Positions 59,201-64,000 of a stretch of 64,000 nt of DNA are shown here, piece by piece. Source of the DNA: Annona cherimola (lineage: Eukaryota > Streptophyta > Magnoliopsida > Magnoliales > Annonaceae); contig CM059971.1 in assembly GCA_030490835.1 (NCBI GenBank), positions 98,980,595-99,044,594 on the forward strand, read 5' to 3'. How positions within the stretch are numbered: the first letter of the stretch is position 1; each line of letters starts with the position of its first letter. The notes under the pieces are model-generated. The model was given only the letters and a program-made list of their open reading frames with translations. It did no database searches and was not told the DNA's origin. Made by a program: the position numbers and the translations under genes.

Positions 59201-62200
59201 TATATGGAAAAATATGAATAAATAATTGGCAAGTAAAGTAATTGTATAGAAAGATGTGAAGAATGATTAGAAAGTAGGGTAGTTGTATGGCAAGATGTGT
59301 AGAAAAGTAAGGGGGGATTTTTTTTTTCCCCCCACTTCTCGAACGCTGCCTAACTCAGATTAGAACAAGCAGACAGGAGGCATGCGTACGCTAAAAACTA
59401 AATCTATATATTTAAGTTTCATTTGCCCTCATGATTAGAAGAAAGAAAGCATGCCAAAAAACTGCACTGCCACATAAATCCTATTTGGATGCAACTAGTG
59501 CTCTTAGGCGATTTTTACAAGCGACAAAATGCTAAAAAGCAAAGACAGACATGAGCTCTTAAGTTAAGACTTCTATGCAAAGCTCTCCTCCAAAGTGCTA
59601 ACAGTCACAAACCACCATTCATCCTTCCAACTATAATGCTTTTTGTTAGCTATAGCTTTATGAATGCTAAGAAAATCTGAAAGAGCATATTTTGAATATC
59701 AGCCCTCGGCTACCAACATTATAGCTCCTCCTCAAAGAGGCATCAACTTTAGCAGTGGACCAGTGGCTGCTTTCACCAATGCTTTGCAATATTTCCATTA
59801 CGGAAACTACATTTAGATGATATTAATTTTAGAATGGAGAGAGGGGAGACATCCTGACCTGCAGTTTCAAATGTGATAAACCCAATTCCACGGTGTCCCT
59901 TTGAGCCATGATCCTGCATTCATTGCATTGAAATGTTTGAGTTTTGCTATTAAAAAGGAGAAGTTCTGGACGAGATTTGTAGATGCATAACAATTTTTGG
60001 AGGTAAACTCCCAGGGAAGTGAAATATCAAAGTCATCAAATTCAATCCTGAACTGTGCATATTTAACACTTTGGGAATTAAGGCTCCATTGGGGTTGCAT
60101 TGGGTGGATGGTCTTTGCATAAGAGAAATCCATTGAGCACTCATTACTGAAGTGATATTTTTGCACTTCTGCAATACGCACTTCTTAGTCCTAATTCTCC
60201 CTAGAAAATAGGGGAAAACATGTAAAGTTCCAACTTATCCAACATGCCTCTTTCAATTTATCATGGGAAGCCTCGGATAAGTATGCAAGCGCCATTAAAA
60301 TGCAATGCCAAACGTACCCAAAATCACAGTTTTCAGGAAATTTTCAAACAACAAGGAATATCTTTTCTTCCACTGCACCCTGTAATTTTCGAAATCATCA
60401 TATTAATCTGTCTTTATCCATTCCTTTTATTTTACATCAATCCTATTACCTTGGGGTGTGTTTGGCAATGGTTAAAAAATGTAAAGTCAAAACTTTTCAA
60501 AAAAAAAAAAAAAAATTTTCACTATCCACAACTATAATATTTTTTAATCATTTTTTCACATTTCCCCATACAACTATCCTATTTTTCAATCATTTCTACA
60601 CAAATACCCACACAACTAACCTATCTATTTTAACTTTATCCTTTTTACTCTTCATCATTACCCTTATCATATCACATCATTTGACAACTTTTACTCTCCA
60701 AAACTTTTCACTAAAAGTTTTATCCATTCCCAAACACACCTTGATAACATATTTCTCCTATTACAAGGAAACTTCTTTTTCCCCGTGGACGAAACAGGCC
60801 CTAAGTTCGTGGTTTGATTACCTAGTTTAATCCTTTTCACAAGCAGCATAACCTAGAAAGTAGAAACTATTGAAACTTTGAACCACTCAATAGTCTTTTA
60901 TTTTTTTTCCTTTCTTATTCCTTTAGCTTTTCTAAATCTAGGCCATGCAATTTCCCTTTTTTTTTTCATCAATGTCTTGAATTGTGAAATTATTAGTCAT
61001 ATAAAATAAAAGATCGACATAGTCATACCTTTGGCATATAAAGATCTGTGATGTCACCATATCTTTCAAAGTAACTGCATGTAACCAAGAAAAAAAGGTC
61101 ATTGGTGGAGCATGACACATCAACATATGCACATATATTTGAATTACACAAATCATCCAACAAAATTGGTAAGCATTCTTGATTCTTAATTTACCTTCGA
61201 AAATTTTCTTCGGTAACAGAATGTGGAATTCGTGCAACAAAAATGCGAGTAATTTTCTTTGCAGGTGCCCTCATCTCTTCCTATGAGATAAAAAAAAATA
61301 GAGCTGCTCACATAATGGAAATGATATATGCACAGAGAAAATGCAGGGATACATGGCCTGGTAGTAAAAGCTGCAAGACAGCCAGCATCTACATGAGTAC
61401 AATCCAGAACAAAAGTTGATGTCTTCAGCTCTCTGAATATTGCAAAAGAAATTAAGTGTAGTATGGAAGACTCATAAAAATAAGTGAATTCACCCGAAGC
61501 CAAAACAATGGTCAACCCCTTTCCAGCGCATCCACAATGTGGAATCTTTCAATATTTGAGCAATCCACCAAAAAGCAATTATAAGTGTGATGGGCAACAT
61601 TGATGGTGCAGGATGATTCATGATCAAGATTACGTCTGTTCCTTTCTAGTACAACAAAATACAGACTCCATTTTCCATGGCTGATATGATAACTTCATTA
61701 TCTTGCAACAACACAATACAGATCATCTGCTTTCCCAGGCAAATTGGATAACATGATTGTGTTGCAAAAGTAACATGAGTGGGATAAAGAATGAAATGTA
61801 GGATTAAAAAATGGATTATCTGTACCTTTAAATAGATCAAACATTTAATATTGTACTTATCATGACTATAACTGTCTGGGAACAGGTAAAAGAAGTGGGA
61901 AAGTTGGAATGAGAAAATGTTTGGAAAAGAGAGTAACATAATATGATGGGGGCACATTAAGAGTAAAGACAATAATACTAAAATAGATAGGATAGATGTA
62001 TGTAAAGATATGAAGAAATTATCAGAATGCAGACATAATAATAGAAAAGGTAGAGTGCTAAGGTAGTTAAAATGTCAAATGATATCAAAAGGTATGTAGA
62101 AAAGTATAGGAAGTGTTTTTTTCCATGTTACTAAACAGGCACTGAATGAAAAAAAAGATGATAGATTTCAATAATTCCAATTGTTGAGTAAATACAGTAT

Positions 62201-64000
62201 TTGTAAATTAATGATTGTTTGACTTGGTTCAGTCAGATCAACAGTTTGGAGCATTATCAGAGGATTTTTGCAAAATTTGAACTTTTGACCCTTAAGTTTC
62301 AGATTTGCAGCAAATAACTAAAAGTTTTAGAAATGTAAAGTTTTGGTCCCTCCAGTTACGTGAAATCTTAACACTGTTAACTTTCTATAGTAAAATGACC
62401 AAAATGCCCAATTAACATCTTCATAGATATTTTGAATCATTTAATTAAAATTTTACAATGCTTTTATAGCAAGAAATTTCATTTAAAAAGTGGCCCAAAA
62501 AAATTTTGACCAAATAGTGTAATCCCAATAAGGTTTAGACAAAATTATTAAAAGGGCATTTTGGTTTTGATTATGGGTATGTTTGGCCATGGTTAAAAAA
62601 TGTTAAGTTAAAACTTTTCAATGTAAAATTTTTCACTCTCCACAACTATCATATTTTTTAATTATTTTTTCACATTTTCCTATACAACTACCCTACTTTT
62701 CAATCATTTCTACACAATTACCCACACAACTAACCTATCTATTTTAACTTTATCATCTTTACTACTCATTATTACCCCTATCATATCATATCATTTAACA
62801 ACTTTTACCTTTCAAAACTTTTCATCAAAAGTTTTATCCATTCCTAAACACACCCTATGTTAAAAAGTTAATAGTGTTGGGTAGTCACGTAACTGGAGGG
62901 ATCAAAACCCTACATTTATGAAACCCATCCATCATTAGCACTTGTTCAAGAGGAATGACTAATCAAAGATAAGCCCTGATGGGAAACGCATATGAACCTA
63001 ATAAATTGGATCAAAACCCAGAATATGGCAGGAAGCATGTGTACAGTAGTAGTATCCAGAAAAAAACTCCAGACTTGCAGAAGAGCAATATGGCACACCA
63101 TATCTGTTTCATTCTTCAGTTGAGTTACATATTGCGGAAGAGCAATGCAGTACTATGTTACATGAGTAATGTGGCACCTTAGCCTATTCAACATATTAAG
63201 GAAGTGCAATCGTTCATTTGGGCCTCATTCAACTTGGAAGAAGTACTCTGCTAGAGGAGTAGCAAGGCTACCATACAAGAATGCTATTACATGCTGCTGA
63301 ACGTTTTTTTTTTGTTTTTTGGGAAAAAAAGCCACAACCACAAGCTAAGACTCACAACTAAAATGGAAATTCCACACAATGCCATGTCCATCTTGCAATT
63401 CCCAACTAGACAACGTAATCATTAGATAAAAATCACAATCATAGATGCTATCTGAACCATTGACCAAACAATAGTTTCAAATAATCCGTTTGCTGCATTC
63501 AAACGTCTAAATGCTGATATGGCTTTATCTTTGAATGGAATCCTCAATTATAGATAATCCTGAAGTAGCTTACCAAAGAGATACGTTTGTTTCTAAATTG
63601 GAAAAAGACTGAAGATGACAAGATATAGAGATACCTTAGGTGTTGCTACTTTAACTTCCAGCATTCTGTTGCCCAAAACATGCTCAGCTTCGAGAGCATT
63701 CTGCACCCAAATAGATAAATAAATAAATATTAAAAACTCAATGAAACTAAGAAATGAATGATTAAATTGAATTATAATCCTGTAGAAGAGCCCACTGTTG
63801 TCAAGATAAGTTTTAATTTTCAATGGAAGTCCAGGAATCAATCAAGTGGTTGAACCCAACCCTGTTTGATAAAAACTTCTGAGCAAAGATCATCTAATTG
63901 ACCCATGAACTGAAAAGAACTACCCAGTTGGCAATAAATGTCATAACAGTAGCATCCCCGTGACCACAAGAAAGTCCAAAAAGGCTGCACAAATCAACTA
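56215..64000 (-). CDS. hnRNP-like RNA-binding protein with RRM domains (5' part beyond window)
   Basis: Nuclear or nucleocytoplasmic RNA-binding protein of the plant hnRNP type. Ten exons lie in the window: 63700-63635, 61280-61195, 61074-61029, 59913-59859, 57575-57499, 57326-57191, 57021-56891, 56811-56707, 56505-56368 and 56283-56215. They code for the last 302 residues; phases agree throughout, and upstream exons lie past the right edge. Order in the visible part: the tail of a first RRM (LGNRMLEVKVATPK, 9-22); a complete second RRM with RNP2 RIFVARIP (34-41) and RNP1 KGHRGIGFITF (71-81); a linker 111-163; a third RRM with RNP2 KIFVGRLP (167-174) and RNP1 GHRGFGFVTF (205-214); and a Gly/Tyr/Arg-rich tail (235-302, GYGGSGSSRSSRMDWRYRPY). 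The second-RRM phrase IFVARIP is distinctive. Introns hold an RTE piece and several MITEs. I cannot name the exact orthologue. Confidence 0.9.
57100..57192 (-). repeat. 31-bp tandem triplication carrying a 5' splice site
   Basis: Three copies of a 31-bp unit (AAATGCAAGAAAACCATAAA...CCTTACTT on the plus strand) start at 57100, 57131 and 57162. The copy next to the exon provides the intron donor at 57190 (minus strand AA|GTAAGG). The same GTAAGGTTCTTTAT occurs at 57159 and 57128. Confidence 0.9.
57784..58715 (-). mobile_element. RTE 3' remnant in an RRM-gene intron, split by a MITE
   Basis: The (ATC)n start at about 57786 and CCTCAGTGGGATCAGCTACA on the plus strand are the same 3'-end signature as the element at 41925. 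After the intervening MITE the sequence resumes (58570 on) with CATCCATCTCCACATCCTCA and TGTTGTTCTTTAACAGG, matching 42265-42330. It is heavily decayed and not coding. Confidence 0.78.
58052..58560. mobile_element. MULE-type MITE inserted in the RTE remnant
   Basis: 509 bp with ends GGGATATGCTAGGGTGC and (reverse-complemented) GGGATATACTATGGTGC. It is flanked by the 9-bp repeats TTCATATAC (58043-58051) and TTCATATAT (58561-58569), 8 of 9 identical. A 9-bp duplication suggests Mutator-type mobilisation. The interior shares phrases such as GGTGTTTTAGATGGTTTAAA and AGATGGGGCCCATGTGCATA with the TA-flanked MITEs of the MCCB intron. Confidence 0.82.
59150..59310 (-). repeat. Tourist-like MITE remnant
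   Basis: Family blocks in reverse (GGGATAAGTTGAAATATATG, GATTAGAAAGTAGGGTAGTT). Both ends are lost. Confidence 0.55.
60454..60740 (+). repeat. Tourist-like MITE in an RRM-gene intron
   Basis: Begins GGGTGTGTTTGGCAATGG, ends CCATTCCCAAACACACC, with intact internal blocks. TTG lies on both sides, compatible with a 3-bp duplication although the end register is off by one base. Confidence 0.85.
62575..62855 (+). repeat. Tourist-like MITE in an RRM-gene intron
   Basis: Begins GGGTATGTTTGGCCATGG, ends CCATTCCTAAACACACCC, with a 3-bp duplication TAT (62572-62574 and 62856-62858). It is very similar to the copy at 60454-60740, so one may derive from the other's subfamily. Confidence 0.87.

Noticed and set aside
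1..64000. CRISPR arrays, bacterial operons, LTR retrotransposons
   Set aside because: No spaced short direct repeats of the CRISPR kind, no operon structure, and no long terminal direct repeats with gag-pol domains were seen; the window is plant nuclear DNA.

Overview
The window is nuclear DNA of a flowering plant. It is AT-rich, its genes have many GT-AG introns, and its intergenic space is packed with MITEs, hAT elements and non-LTR retrotransposon pieces. The proteins are plant families: a remorin, a two-domain DJ-1, the beta subunit of methylcrotonoyl-CoA carboxylase and a plant hnRNP-like protein. The species could not be determined. No LTR retrotransposon, organelle insert, virus or CRISPR array was seen.

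Layout. 1-23.2 kb is a gene-poor transposon landscape: Tourist-like MITEs (one family with more than ten copies in the window), a ~145-bp tandem repeat, a decayed LINE 3' end, a long foldback MITE, a 2.0-kb hAT element carrying a broken subtilase fragment, two MITEs lodged in TA microsatellites, and a second hAT of the same family that contains a degenerate intron-bearing tRNA-Tyr-like sequence. 23.5-26.3 kb (+) is an intact six-exon remorin gene. 29.9-44.6 kb (-) is a direct tandem duplication of a DJ-1/PfpI gene. The left copy (30.07-36.98 kb) is a pseudogene. The right copy (39.52-44.56 kb) is intact, with eight exons and 432 residues. The left copy holds a 4.4-kb L1-type LINE, itself hit by a MULE-type MITE. 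The right copy holds a 1.1-kb RTE fragment. Each copy is the empty site for the other's insertion. A 1.2-kb hAT with a perfect 8-bp target duplication lies between them. 47.06-54.70 kb (+) is a ten-exon MCCB gene whose last intron is almost entirely MITEs separated by TA arrays. 56.2 kb to the right edge (-) is the 3' part of a three-RRM RNA-binding protein gene.

How the genes relate. MCCB is the mitochondrial carboxyltransferase of leucine breakdown. The DJ-1 gene is probably a plastid-targeted DJ-1C-type protein. From memory, the Arabidopsis genes for DJ-1C (At4g34020) and MCCB (At4g34030) are also neighbours, so this pair looks like conserved microsynteny; here the two are transcribed divergently. 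The remorin (plasma-membrane scaffold) and the RRM protein have no evident functional link to them. Exon boundaries were read from splice consensus, reading phase and family similarity, without transcript data.
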